Of a stretch of DNA of 64,000 nucleotides, positions 42,955 through 51,780 are shown piece by piece. Location of the stretch: contig JANQRG010000042.1 of NCBI GenBank assembly GCA_028284665.1, positions 1-64,000 on the forward strand. The letters run 5' to 3'. A program made the translations under genes and the position numbers. The notes under the pieces were generated by a model. That model was given only the letters and a program-made list of their open reading frames with translations. It was not told the DNA's origin and searched no databases. The DNA comes from Croceivirga sp. GTDB taxonomy: Bacteria > Bacteroidota > Bacteroidia > Flavobacteriales > Flavobacteriaceae. The first letter of the stretch is position 1. Each line of letters opens with the position of its first letter.

Positions 42955-42962
42955 CAAAAATA
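42955..42962 (-). promoter_or_regulatory. -7 element of rdgB
   Basis: Read on the minus strand, TATTTTTG matches TAnnTTTG and lies 16 nt before the rdgB ATG. It abuts a plus-strand TATTTTCG at 42964-42971. No properly spaced -33 element is obvious. Confidence 0.45.
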
Positions 42963-42963
42963 G

Positions 42964-42971
42964 TATTTTCG
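42964..42971 (+). promoter_or_regulatory. -7-like element of the ICMT-like gene
   Basis: TATTTTCG differs by one base from TAnnTTTG and is 4 nt before the ATG at 42976; a transcript from it would be leaderless or nearly so. The same octamer recurs before other genes in the window. Tentative. Confidence 0.3.
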
Positions 42972-42975
42972 GCCC

Positions 42976-43428
42976 ATGAAATTTAAATTTCCACCTGCCC
43001 TTGTGACCCTTTTTTTTGGAGTAATAATGTACTTGCTGGATCGATTTCTTCCTGTTGGAGAATTTGATTTTTTTGGCCGTAAAGGACTTATTTATGTTGT
43101 TCTGGCTTTAGGGTTCCTAATTGCCTTTATTGCCCTACTGCAATTTTGGAATATGAAAACCAGCATTGACCCTCTGCATCCTGAAAAGGCAAGTAGCCTG
43201 GTGACATCAGGGATATTCAACTATACCCGAAACCCTATGTATCTGGCTTTATTGCTCTTGCTGATTGCCTGGGGATTACATTTAGGTAACGCCTTTAACA
43301 CCCTTTGCGCCGCTGGTTTTGTGTATTTTATGAACTACTTCCAAATAGGGCCTGAAGAGGAAGCGCTATCCAAAAAGTTTGGGAAAGAATATCAGCTATA
43401 CTGTAGAGCGGTTCGACGATGGTTTTAG
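42976..43428 (+). CDS. Isoprenylcysteine carboxyl methyltransferase-like membrane protein
   Basis: A 150-residue polytopic membrane protein with about four TM segments (5-22, 33-56, 80-100, 101-118). The diagnostic SGIFNYTRNPMYLALLLL at about 77-94 and the closing GKEYQLYCRAVRRWF match the ICMT/phospholipid-methyltransferase superfamily, which uses SAM at the membrane. Bacterial members act on unknown substrates. Divergent from rdgB with 37 bp between starts. Confidence 0.8.
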   Translation: MKFKFPPALVTLFFGVIMYLLDRFLPVGEFDFFGRKGLIYVVLALGFLIAFIALLQFWNMKTSIDPLHPEKASSLVTSGIFNYTRNPMYLALLLLLIAWGLHLGNAFNTLCAAGFVYFMNYFQIGPEEEALSKKFGKEYQLYCRAVRRWF

Positions 43429-43545
43429 TTTTGAGGAATTAATAAATTCTGGTTCCGAATGAAAGAAATTTTGAAGGGAATTCGGCATTTTGTTAACCAT
43501 TATTCCTTTTTTTAAACAACTACTTCGCTCCCTTACGATTATGTG

Positions 43546-43553
43546 TACTTTTG
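43546..43553 (+). promoter_or_regulatory. -7 element of the serB-serA fusion
   Basis: TACTTTTG exactly matches TAnnTTTG and ends 20 nt before the ATG at 43574. A weak TTCG at 43524-43527 is 18 bp upstream in the -33 position. Confidence 0.55.
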
Positions 43554-43573
43554 CCGGATAATATGTATTGGAA

Positions 43574-45466
43574 ATGGTTGAAACCCGCAGGAAATACGTT
43601 TTTGATTTTGACAGCACGCTTACCGAAGTGGAAGCATTGGATGTCTGGGCTGAGATGACTTTACAGGGAAAGTCTAACAGAGAAGAAGTGTTATCCGAAA
43701 TACAAAACATAACCAATTTGGGAATTGATGGAGAGATTTCTTTCACCGAATCGTTAGAGCGAAGGATCAAACTATTGCATGCGCACAAAAATGATCTGCC
43801 GACGCTGATCCTTGAATTGCAAAAGAAGATCTCAAAATCTATCCGGGAGAATAAAGCCTTTTTTCATTCGCACTCTGAGGACATATATGTTATCTCCTGC
43901 GGATTTAAAGAGTTTATAGATCCTATTGTTGCCGAGTATGGCATACCGTCGGAACGGGTGTACGCCAATACCTTTACCTTTGATAACAATGGAAATATTG
44001 TCGGTTTTGATGAGACGAATGTATTATCTTCCCATAACGGTAAAATTGAATGTCTACGACAGCTTAATCTTGAGGGAGAAGTACATGTAATTGGAGATGG
44101 CTATAGCGATTACGTAATGCGGGAGGCGGGAATAGCTGATAAATTCTTTGCGTATACCGAAAATGTACACCGGGAAAAAGCGGCGAACAATGCGGATCAT
44201 GTCGCCCCAAACTTAAATGAATTTTTATTTGTGAACGACTTACCTAGAAAAATATCATACCCTAAGAACAGAATAAAAATCCTACTGTTGGAAAATGTCC
44301 ATCCTGCGGCATTTGACAATCTATCCAACGATGGTTTTTCAGTAGAACTGGTAAAGCATAGCCTTCCTGAAGAGGAACTGATAGAAAAGATCAAAGGAAT
44401 ACATGTTTTGGGCATCCGATCTAAAACACAGGTTACCCAAAGGGTCCTGGAGGCCGCAGACCGTTTGTTGGTAGTAGGTGCTTTTTGCATTGGCACAACG
44501 CAAATAGATCTGGAAGCAGCTAAGAAGAAGGGAGTGGTGGTCTTTAACGCCCCGTACAGCAACACCAGATCTGTAGTGGAATTGGCCATTGGTCAGATTA
44601 TTATGCTCATGCGCAATGTGTTTACGCGCAGTACTGAAATTCACCAGGGAAAGTGGTTTAAGACGGCTTTGAATGCCCACGAAGTTCGTGGAAAGCATTT
44701 AGGAATAGTGGGCTATGGTAATATCGGGAAACAGCTTTCGGTACTTGCCGAGGCTATCGGAATGCGTGTGTATTATTATGATGTTGCAGATCAGCTCGCC
44801 CTTGGTAATGCGATAAGATGTAGTACCCTTGGGGAATTGTTATCTGTTTCCGATGTCGTCACCTTGCACGTAGATGACAATAAAGACAATGAGAGTTTTA
44901 TTGGGAGACGGGAAATTGGTCAAATGCGAGATGGCGCAATGTTGATCAATCTTTCACGTGGATTTGTAGTGGATATTGAAGCTCTGGTGGAAGCGCTTCA
45001 GACAAAAAAGCTCGGTGGAGCGGCTATTGATGTATACCCTGAAGAACCCCGAAGTAATGGCGATTTCCATACTACCTTAAAAGGATTGGAAAATGTTATC
45101 CTAACGCCTCATGTGGGAGGGAGTACACAGGAGGCGCAACGGGATATTGCGGACTTTGTACCTAATAAAATAATGGACTATATCAATTCTGGAAATACGG
45201 TGGATGCCGTGAACTTTCCGAATATCCGCTTACCCAAACAAAATGACTCCCATCGTTTCCTGCACATTCATAAAAATGTTCCAGGGGTAATGGCACATAT
45301 CAATGAAGTGTTGGCAAAGTTTGAGATGAATATCACCGGGCAATACCTTTCAACCGATTCGGAGGTGGGGTACGTGATCAGCGATTTGGACAAAGAGTAC
45401 AACAAAGAGGTAACAAAGGCGCTAAAAAATATAGAACATACGATAAAGTTCAGGGTGCTTTATTAA
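43574..45466 (+). CDS. serA: Bifunctional phosphoserine phosphatase / D-3-phosphoglycerate dehydrogenase
   Basis: 630 residues from ATG 43574. Residues about 1-215 are a HAD phosphatase: DFDST (11-15) motif I, ISCGFKEF motif II, and VIGDGYSDYVM motif IV. Residues about 235-540 are the 2-hydroxyacid dehydrogenase with nucleotide motif GYGNIGKQL, the catalytic region INLSRGFVVDIEAL and the His signature TPHVGGSTQEAQRDI. About 555-630 is a C-terminal ACT domain (HKNVPGVMAHINEVL). It thus joins the first (SerA) and last (SerB) steps of serine synthesis; SerC is not nearby. The ACT domain suggests serine feedback. From memory this fusion occurs across Flavobacteriaceae. Confidence 0.93.
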   Translation: MVETRRKYVFDFDSTLTEVEALDVWAEMTLQGKSNREEVLSEIQNITNLGIDGEISFTESLERRIKLLHAHKNDLPTLILELQKKISKSIRENKAFFHSHSEDIYVISCGFKEFIDPIVAEYGIPSERVYANTFTFDNNGNIVGFDETNVLSSHNGKIECLRQLNLEGEVHVIGDGYSDYVMREAGIADKFFAYTENVHREKAANNADHVAPNLNEFLFVNDLPRKISYPKNRIKILLLENVHPAAFDNLSNDGFSVELVKHSLPEEELIEKIKGIHVLGIRSKTQVTQRVLEAADRLLVVGAFCIGTTQIDLEAAKKKGVVVFNAPYSNTRSVVELAIGQIIMLMRNVFTRSTEIHQGKWFKTALNAHEVRGKHLGIVGYGNIGKQLSVLAEAIGMRVYYYDVADQLALGNAIRCSTLGELLSVSDVVTLHVDDNKDNESFIGRREIGQMRDGAMLINLSRGFVVDIEALVEALQTKKLGGAAIDVYPEEPRSNGDFHTTLKGLENVILTPHVGGSTQEAQRDIADFVPNKIMDYINSGNTVDAVNFPNIRLPKQNDSHRFLHIHKNVPGVMAHINEVLAKFEMNITGQYLSTDSEVGYVISDLDKEYNKEVTKALKNIEHTIKFRVLY

Positions 45467-45586
45467 CGGAATAAAGAAGTACAGTCTTGGAGGTTTCACA
45501 AGCACCTATTCCCGTTTCACAACATTTTTAGGGAGCCCCTATATTTTCGGCATAAATTGTAGGTAAATTCTTATTTGCAATAAGTT

Positions 45587-46519
45587 TTGTTGAAAATAGC
45601 GGGCAGAAAAATATTCAAAAAAGGCTTTAGGGCATATTACCTATTGGTGGTTTCTATCATTTTGCTAACCATTGCGATACAAACCATTATACAATATTCC
45701 TTGGATAAGCAACGTAACACTGCTATGGTGATCAATCTTTCGGGAAGGCAACGAACGTTAAGTCAACGGTTGCTTAACGAGGTATATTCTTGCCGTTTTC
45801 ACCACTGTGATTACGCTGAGTTTAAACTTACAATGAACAAGTTGTTGCAGATGAATGTTATCCTTCAAAAAGGGAGTGAAAATTTAGGGATAGCACCGCT
45901 GGTGAACGAAGATATTGCGAAAAATTTCCGTCGACTGCAACCTTACATCGTTTGGTTTAAATCCAACCTTTCCGATCTTAAAAAAGTGGATGGGGTAGCA
46001 TTTAACGATTTGAGATATCGAGTAGATCGTTTTGTAGAGATCATGGATATCATCGTATTGCAATTTCAGAAAAAATCGGAAAAGGATATTAGTACTATGC
46101 GAATTATAGAACTGGAGTTAGCAATATTCTCGGTCTTAATCGTTCTTTTTGAAATTTTCTTTATTGTAAATCCCATTATGCATCGCGCAATGAAACAGAA
46201 AAAGAAGCTTGCTGAAATCGCCTGGCACCAGTCCCATGTATTTGCTTCTCATATGAAAAACGTAAATGAATTGAGGTATGTTTTAGAGTTGGAAAAAAAT
46301 GACGAGCGCAGGAACGAGATCATAGATTGTATAGCACAAGAATTGGAGCAACTGAATACGGTTTCTAAAAATATGGTGAAAGCACTAGAGAAAAGTGAAC
46401 ATATGCCGTTACCGCACGATAAACTACTAAAAAAAATAGAAGATCTTCTTGAAAAATACGGCTTGCTTCCCTCCGAAGCGATTACTCATGATGATATGGT
46501 TCATTCTTCAAGATCGTAA
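45587..46519 (+). CDS. Membrane protein with PilJ-type N-terminal sensor and HisKA-like region, no kinase ATPase
   Basis: About 310 residues, starting at TTG 45587 or 45590; no ATG lies before the first TM helix. TM1 is about 16-36, TM2 about 178-200. The outside part is a type IV pili methyl-accepting chemotaxis transducer N-terminal (PilJ-N) domain with NLSGRQRTLSQRLLNEVY (50-67). After TM2, LAEIAWHQSHVFASHM (208-223) closely resembles the DHp H-box of flavobacterial kinases (consensus IAWxQSH), with a candidate phospho-His217, but then only helices follow and no N/G1/G2 ATPase boxes. It may be a truncated kinase, a phosphotransfer protein or a signalling adaptor. Its 3' end overlaps rlmH by 38 bp, convergently. 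Confidence 0.75.
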   Translation: MLKIAGRKIFKKGFRAYYLLVVSIILLTIAIQTIIQYSLDKQRNTAMVINLSGRQRTLSQRLLNEVYSCRFHHCDYAEFKLTMNKLLQMNVILQKGSENLGIAPLVNEDIAKNFRRLQPYIVWFKSNLSDLKKVDGVAFNDLRYRVDRFVEIMDIIVLQFQKKSEKDISTMRIIELELAIFSVLIVLFEIFFIVNPIMHRAMKQKKKLAEIAWHQSHVFASHMKNVNELRYVLELEKNDERRNEIIDCIAQELEQLNTVSKNMVKALEKSEHMPLPHDKLLKKIEDLLEKYGLLPSEAITHDDMVHSSRS

Positions 46520-46955
46520 AGGCTCTATACAATTGTTCAACGGCAAATAAGCGGACCATTTGGTGTGAGAACGTCATTTTTGATAAACTGATTTTGTCGT
46601 TGCCCCGTTCATATACCGGTTGACTAAAACCATAAGGGCCGCCTACAACAAAAACCAGGTTTTTGATACCGCTATTCATTCTTTTTTGAAGATAGTTTGA
46701 AAATTCTTTGGAAGTAAATTGCCCGCCTTTTTCGTCCAGCAAAGCCACAAAATCCGAAGTGGTTAGCGTTGGCAAGATCAGATTACCTTCCTTGAGTTTC
46801 TGTTCTTCTTCGGATAGATTTTTTGCATTTTTAATAGTGGGTATAACCACAATTTCAAACTTCAGGTAGTGCGAAAGTCTTCTTTCATAGGTTCCTATTA
46901 GTTTCTCAAGTTGGGGATCATCAGTCTTTCCGACGACTACTAATTTCAATTTCAT
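46482..46955 (-). CDS. rlmH: 23S rRNA (pseudouridine1915-N3)-methyltransferase RlmH
   Basis: A 157-residue SPOUT methyltransferase that acts on the assembled ribosome at helix 69. Length matches E. coli RlmH (155). Signatures: VVGKTDDPQLEKLIGTYERR at the N-terminus, FVVGGPYGFSQPVY (SAM-binding loop, about 106-119), and the conserved end SLSKMTFSHQMVRLFAVEQL plus YRAFTILKNEPYHHE. It overlaps the PilJ-N gene tail by 38 bp and is 93 bp from the divergent nadC ATG. Confidence 0.96.
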   Translation of the reverse strand: MKLKLVVVGKTDDPQLEKLIGTYERRLSHYLKFEIVVIPTIKNAKNLSEEEQKLKEGNLILPTLTTSDFVALLDEKGGQFTSKEFSNYLQKRMNSGIKNLVFVVGGPYGFSQPVYERGNDKISLSKMTFSHQMVRLFAVEQLYRAFTILKNEPYHHE

Positions 46956-47023
46956 AGGATGCCATTTTTTTCAAATGTACCAATTGCCATGTGGCATCAG
47001 CGTATTAAGGAGGGGCTTTTTAG

Positions 47024-47031
47024 TATTTTCG
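47024..47031 (+). promoter_or_regulatory. -7-like element upstream of nadC
   Basis: TATTTTCG, one base from TAnnTTTG, ends 17 nt before the chosen nadC ATG at 47049. No clear -33 TTTG at the right spacing. Confidence 0.3.
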
Positions 47032-47048
47032 TGCAAAACTACCATGGT

Positions 47049-47906
47049 ATGATATCGGAGGATCAGTTCCAAAAAGAACTACGTCTAATTGTTTCAAACG
47101 CTATCCGGGAAGATGTGGGTGACGGTGACCATAGTTCCCTTGCCTGTATTCCGGAAACGGCTCAGGGAAAAGCCCAACTGTTGGTGAAAGATAGCGGTGT
47201 TCTTGCGGGAGTTGCATTTGCTCAGCAGGTTTTTCAATATGTAGACGAGAGCTTAACAATGGATGTTCAACTTATGGATGGGACGACCGTAACTGAGGGA
47301 GATGTAGCCTTTTTTGTATCCGGGAGTTCGTTGAGCATTTTAAAAGCGGAGCGCTTAGTGCTCAATGCTATGCAACGTATGAGCGCCATTGCCACTAAAA
47401 CAGCACATTTTGTAAAGCTGTTGGAAGGTACCGGAACAAAAATTTTAGATACCCGAAAAACTACTCCCGGAATCCGTGCGCTGGAAAAATGGGCGGTCAA
47501 GATAGGGGGGGGTGAGAATCACAGATTTGCGTTGTACGATATGATCATGTTAAAGGACAATCACATTGATTTTGCGGGGGGAATTACCCATGCCATACAA
47601 CAAACTAAAGACTACCTGAAACAAAAGGGGAAAGATTTGAAGATCATCGTGGAGGCCAGGGACCTAGAAGAAGTACAGGAGATTTTGAAGTCGGAAGGGG
47701 TATATCGTATACTATTGGACAACTTCAACTATGAAGCTACCCGGAAAGCTGTTACTTTAATTGGCGATCGTTGCCTTATCGAATCTTCCGGAGGTATCAA
47801 TGAAACAACCCTACGAAAATATGCGGAGTGTGGCGTAGATTACATTTCTTCAGGTGCCTTAACCCATTCAGTTCACAATATGGATCTAAGTCTAAAAGCG
47901 ATTTAG
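47049..47906 (+). CDS. nadC: Nicotinate-nucleotide pyrophosphorylase (carboxylating)
   Basis: 285 residues from ATG 47049 (MISEDQFQKELRLIV), preferred because this matches the family N-terminus; an ATG at 46959 would add 30 unusual residues. Converts quinolinate and PRPP to nicotinate mononucleotide, CO2 and PPi in NAD synthesis. Signatures: IREDVGDGDHSS, LDTRKTTPGIRALEKWAVKIG, and MIMLKDNHIDFAGG, then ESSGGINETTL. It leads a tight run with yihY, DUF2147 and priA. Confidence 0.96.
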   Translation: MISEDQFQKELRLIVSNAIREDVGDGDHSSLACIPETAQGKAQLLVKDSGVLAGVAFAQQVFQYVDESLTMDVQLMDGTTVTEGDVAFFVSGSSLSILKAERLVLNAMQRMSAIATKTAHFVKLLEGTGTKILDTRKTTPGIRALEKWAVKIGGGENHRFALYDMIMLKDNHIDFAGGITHAIQQTKDYLKQKGKDLKIIVEARDLEEVQEILKSEGVYRILLDNFNYEATRKAVTLIGDRCLIESSGGINETTLRKYAECGVDYISSGALTHSVHNMDLSLKAI

Positions 47907-48887
47907 ATGTCAAAAGAGATCGAAGAAAAACTGGAAAAAATCCCTGTTCTTAATTGGGGGGTACGATTATTAAAACGGATCAAGCTTCCCGGATTTGAAG
48001 GGCTTTCCGTTTATGATCTTTTTGAGATTTATATTGTTGGTATCATAGAAGGGGCGCTTTCCAGCAGGGCCAGCGCAATTGCTTTTAGTGTTTTTCTGGC
48101 GCTTTTTCCGTTGTTGATTTTTCTGGTTACCCTTATTCCCTTTGTTATTCCCTATGTCCGGGTGGGCAACGCCAATTTTGACACGCAGTTCTTGCTCTTT
48201 CTGGAGTCCTTTTTACCTACCGCCACCGGTGATTATTTTGGGGAGATCTATCAACAAATAAAAGATCAGAAACGCGGGGGATTGCTCTCCTCCGCATTTG
48301 GGCTCTCTATTTTCCTGGTAGCCAATGGGGTGAATTCCATCTTTAGTGCCTTTGAGTATTCCTACCACGTACAGTTAACACGCAATTTCATACGCCAGTA
48401 CGCCTATGCCTTTATGGTTGGGCTCATCCTTTCGATTCTGCTTATTGTGGGGGCTGTAGCATTTGTATATTTTGAGTTCTATATTGTTGAAACCACCAGT
48501 AAGTATTTTGGGAAAACCTTTGGTACGGATGTCGAAAAAGGAGATGCCTTTGGATTGCAACTTGCTAAAGTGCTTTTCTTCATGTTATTATCTTATTTAA
48601 CCACGGCAATTTTGTACTATTTCGGCACTGCAGAGGGAAGAAAGGTGAGGTTTTTTTCTATTGGAGCTTTGGTCACTACGGTATTATTTTTGCTGACCTC
48701 GTATTTGTTCGGATATTACGTGGAAAAATTTGCCCGGTATAACGAACTATATGGTGCGCTGGGTGGACTTTTGATCCTGATGGTTTTTATTTGGCTAAAT
48801 TCCAACATATTACTTTTGGGTTTTGAACTCAATGCCACCTTATTTTCTATGAAAAAGAATGTGAAACAAAAACAAAAAAATGAATAA
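47907..48887 (+). CDS. YihY/virulence-factor BrkB family membrane protein
   Basis: A 326-residue inner-membrane protein with about six TM helices (about 60-85, 115-135 partly, 150-180, 195-220, 235-255, 285-310). Family landmarks: GALSSRASAIAFSVFLALFP near 50, FGLSIFLVANGVNSIFSAF, and LGGLLILMVFIWLNSNILLLG near the end. The name comes from an early serum-resistance report and a discarded RNase BN claim; the true function is unknown. It starts at the base after the nadC stop and overlaps the next gene by 8 bp. Confidence 0.92.
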   Translation: MSKEIEEKLEKIPVLNWGVRLLKRIKLPGFEGLSVYDLFEIYIVGIIEGALSSRASAIAFSVFLALFPLLIFLVTLIPFVIPYVRVGNANFDTQFLLFLESFLPTATGDYFGEIYQQIKDQKRGGLLSSAFGLSIFLVANGVNSIFSAFEYSYHVQLTRNFIRQYAYAFMVGLILSILLIVGAVAFVYFEFYIVETTSKYFGKTFGTDVEKGDAFGLQLAKVLFFMLLSYLTTAILYYFGTAEGRKVRFFSIGALVTTVLFLLTSYLFGYYVEKFARYNELYGALGGLLILMVFIWLNSNILLLGFELNATLFSMKKNVKQKQKNE

Positions 48888-49314
48888 AAAACTGCTAGTA
48901 CTCCTTGTTTTCATGGGAGGGGTTCATGGTACAATGGCACAATCGGTACTTGGAAAATGGCGGACCGTAGATGACGAAACCGGTGAAACCAAGGCGATTG
49001 TTGAAGTCTTTGAGCAAGAAGGAAAACTGTTTGGAAAAGTGGTGGAGATCTTGAATCAGGAAAGAAAAAACGCACGCTGTACAAAATGCGATGGGAAATT
49101 AAAGGATAAGCCTATCATGGGCCTGCCCATAATTGATGGGTTTTCTAGGGATGAAGAAGGGTTTTACAAGGGAAAGCGTCTTACCGACCCGGTGAAAGGG
49201 CTTACCGTCCGCGGTAAAGTGTGGCTGGATCCTGAAAATCCTGACCAACTAAAGGTAAGAGGGTATTTGGCTTTTTTTTATCGTACCCAAACCTGGTTAA
49301 GGGCATCTCCTTAA
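48880..49314 (+). CDS. Secreted DUF2147 protein
   Basis: A 144-residue protein with signal peptide 1-21 (ending GTMAQ). The DUF2147 lipocalin-like domain is clear: SVLGKWRTVDDETGETKAIV, FGKVVEILNQERKNARCTKC, PIMGLPIIDGF, and the closing YLAFFYRTQTWLRA. A C-x2-C pair (CTKC) lies mid-domain. Function unknown. It overlaps yihY by 8 bp and is 8 bp before priA. Confidence 0.9.
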   Translation: MNKKLLVLLVFMGGVHGTMAQSVLGKWRTVDDETGETKAIVEVFEQEGKLFGKVVEILNQERKNARCTKCDGKLKDKPIMGLPIIDGFSRDEEGFYKGKRLTDPVKGLTVRGKVWLDPENPDQLKVRGYLAFFYRTQTWLRASP

Positions 49315-49322
49315 TTTTGTAA

Positions 49323-51779
49323 ATGCACTTTTTTTTAGATGTAATTCTTCCTATCCCGTTAGCACGGAAGTTCACCTACAAGATATCTCCCGGTGAAGCA
49401 GAAATAATAGTGCAGGGGATGCGGGTAGCTGTACCTTTTGGGAAGTCTAAGATTTATACTGCCATCGCCTATGAGACCCACCATCGTCCTCCTGTAGCGT
49501 ACGAAGCCAAGGAAATCCATGAGATATTAGATGAGTTTCCGGTGGTTCAAAAAATTCAGTTAAAGCATTGGGAGTGGATAGCGAACTACTATATGTGCAC
49601 CCTGGGAGAAGTTGTCCGGGCGGCTTTACCGAGTGTACTCCTTTTGGAGAGTGAAACCAAAATTGTTCCGGTCAATTTGGATCAAGTTGAGCAGGACCGT
49701 CTAACCGACGACGAATTTTTGGTTGTAGAGGCGCTGCATCACCAAAGCGCTTTACGGGTTCAGGATGTTATGGACATTATTGGCAGAAAACGGGTCCTGC
49801 CTTTAATGAATGGCCTGGTGCAAAAAGGTGTTATTCGACTTAAAGAGGAAATTCGGGAAAAATATACCCCCAAGTTAATTAGATATCTCAGGCTTAATCC
49901 GGTATATGAACCTGAAACCGCACTGGAATCCCTTTTAGACAGCTTACAACGGGCTCCTAAGCAGCATCAGGCGGTGTTGTATTATTTTAGCCAATTAGGA
50001 CAACATAGAAAACCGATCAAGGTTTCCGAATTTGAGAAGCAAAGCGGTACTTCAAAATCAGTGCTGAAAGCTTTGGTGAATAAAGGCGTTTTCGAAGCGT
50101 ATCAGCTCCAGGCAGATAGGGTTCAATTCGCCCCCGGGCAAAAAGAAGCAAAGGATATTCAACTCAATGAGCTACAATCCAAAGCGTTGCAGGACATTCG
50201 CGAATGCTTCTTGAGAGATCAGGTTTGCTTACTTCACGGCGTTACTTCCTCCGGTAAAACAGAATTGTACATCAAGCTTATTCAGACTGCACTGCAAAAA
50301 GGACAACAGGTACTGTATTTAGTGCCCGAAATTGCACTTACGGCTCAACTCATAAGTCGGTTAAAAACCTACTTTGGGAATATGGTGGCGGTCTATCATT
50401 CCCGATACACCGGTAATGAACGCATTGAAGTATGGAAAAATGTAGGATGTCAAAGCGAAAAGGCACAAGTAGTTATCGGAGCCCGATCAGCAGTGTTTTT
50501 GCCGTTTTCTAATTTAGGTTTGGTTATTGTAGATGAGGAACACGAACAGTCCTATAAACAGTTTGATCCCGCCCCAAGATACCATGCCCGAGATGCGGCC
50601 ATAGTACTTTCCAATTTTCACAAAGCGCATTGTCTCCTGGGTTCGGCAACACCTAGTATTGAAAGCTTCAAAAATGCCAAAACGGGAAAATACGGAAAGG
50701 CCGAGATCCCAAGAAGGTTTGGTGAGGTACTTATGCCGGAGATAAATTTAGTGGACCTGAAAACAGCTCATAGAAAAAAGCAAATGCAGGGGCACTTTTC
50801 CCAGCAGCTCTTAACTGCTGTTAATGAAACGCTTTCAGAAAAGGAACAGATCATTCTTTTTCAGAACAGAAGGGGTTTTGCTCCCATAGTGGAGTGCAAC
50901 AGCTGTGGCCATGTGCCCCAATGCCCAAATTGTGATGTAAGTTTAACCTATCATCAGCACAAGCAACAGTTACGTTGTCATTACTGCGGATATCATATGG
51001 CAATGCCAACGACTTGTCAGGCCTGTGGTAGTAGTAAACTGGACACCAAAGGTTTTGGCACTGAACAAATTCAACTGGAGCTTGAAGCATTGCTCCCTGA
51101 CGCCAAAGTAGCCAGGATGGATTTGGATACCACCCGTGGAAAGTACGCTTATGACAAGTTAATCAATGCTTTTGAGGCCAGGGAGATAGATATTTTGGTA
51201 GGTACACAGATGGTGACCAAAGGACTGGACTTTAGAAATGTTGGCCTGGTAGGGATAATGAATGCCGATGCACTTTTGAATTTTCCGGACTACCGTTCCC
51301 ATGAACGCAGCTTTCAAATGATGGTTCAGGTAGCTGGAAGAGCGGGGCGAACGAAAAAAAGAGGCAGGGTCCTTATCCAAACGTACAATCCTTACCATAC
51401 TATTCTACAGCAGGTATCAACGTATGATTATCCTGCGTTCTTCAAAGCAGAGATCTACGAACGGGAGCAATTTCACTATCCCCCTCACCTTAAGATTATT
51501 AAGGTCACCCTAAAAGACCGTGACTTCAATAAACTAAACGAGGCCAGCGACTGGTTCGCCATGTCCATACGTAATGTGCTCCAGGCTCGGGTATTGGGGC
51601 CAGAGTATCCGGTCGTTTCCAGGATACGTAACCAGTATTTAAAGCATATTTTGATAAAACTGGAGGGGGTGGCCGGAGTGAGTAGTGCAAAAAAAAGCAT
51701 CAAAAGAGTACAACAGTCTTTTGATGCTATTTCAAAATTTAGAAGTGTAACTGTGATCTACAATGTAGACCACATTTAA
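49323..51779 (+). CDS. priA: Primosomal protein N' (replication-restart helicase PriA)
   Basis: An 818-residue 3'-5' helicase that reloads replisomes at stalled forks. N-terminal 3'-DNA-binding domain (VILPIPLARKFTYKI, about 6-20), winged-helix part, then the helicase core: LLHGVTSSGKTELY (Walker A, about 303), VDEEHEQSYKQ (Walker B), GSATPSIES, and FQNRRGFAP. The zinc cluster follows at about 520-570 with eight Cys (CNSCGHVPQCPNC and CHYCGYHMAMPTTCQACG). Motifs GTEQIQLELE, VGTQMVTKGLDF and GRAGR complete the core. Last gene of the nadC unit. Confidence 0.97.
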   Translation: MHFFLDVILPIPLARKFTYKISPGEAEIIVQGMRVAVPFGKSKIYTAIAYETHHRPPVAYEAKEIHEILDEFPVVQKIQLKHWEWIANYYMCTLGEVVRAALPSVLLLESETKIVPVNLDQVEQDRLTDDEFLVVEALHHQSALRVQDVMDIIGRKRVLPLMNGLVQKGVIRLKEEIREKYTPKLIRYLRLNPVYEPETALESLLDSLQRAPKQHQAVLYYFSQLGQHRKPIKVSEFEKQSGTSKSVLKALVNKGVFEAYQLQADRVQFAPGQKEAKDIQLNELQSKALQDIRECFLRDQVCLLHGVTSSGKTELYIKLIQTALQKGQQVLYLVPEIALTAQLISRLKTYFGNMVAVYHSRYTGNERIEVWKNVGCQSEKAQVVIGARSAVFLPFSNLGLVIVDEEHEQSYKQFDPAPRYHARDAAIVLSNFHKAHCLLGSATPSIESFKNAKTGKYGKAEIPRRFGEVLMPEINLVDLKTAHRKKQMQGHFSQQLLTAVNETLSEKEQIILFQNRRGFAPIVECNSCGHVPQCPNCDVSLTYHQHKQQLRCHYCGYHMAMPTTCQACGSSKLDTKGFGTEQIQLELEALLPDAKVARMDLDTTRGKYAYDKLINAFEAREIDILVGTQMVTKGLDFRNVGLVGIMNADALLNFPDYRSHERSFQMMVQVAGRAGRTKKRGRVLIQTYNPYHTILQQVSTYDYPAFFKAEIYEREQFHYPPHLKIIKVTLKDRDFNKLNEASDWFAMSIRNVLQARVLGPEYPVVSRIRNQYLKHILIKLEGVAGVSSAKKSIKRVQQSFDAISKFRSVTVIYNVDHI

Positions 51780-51780
51780 C

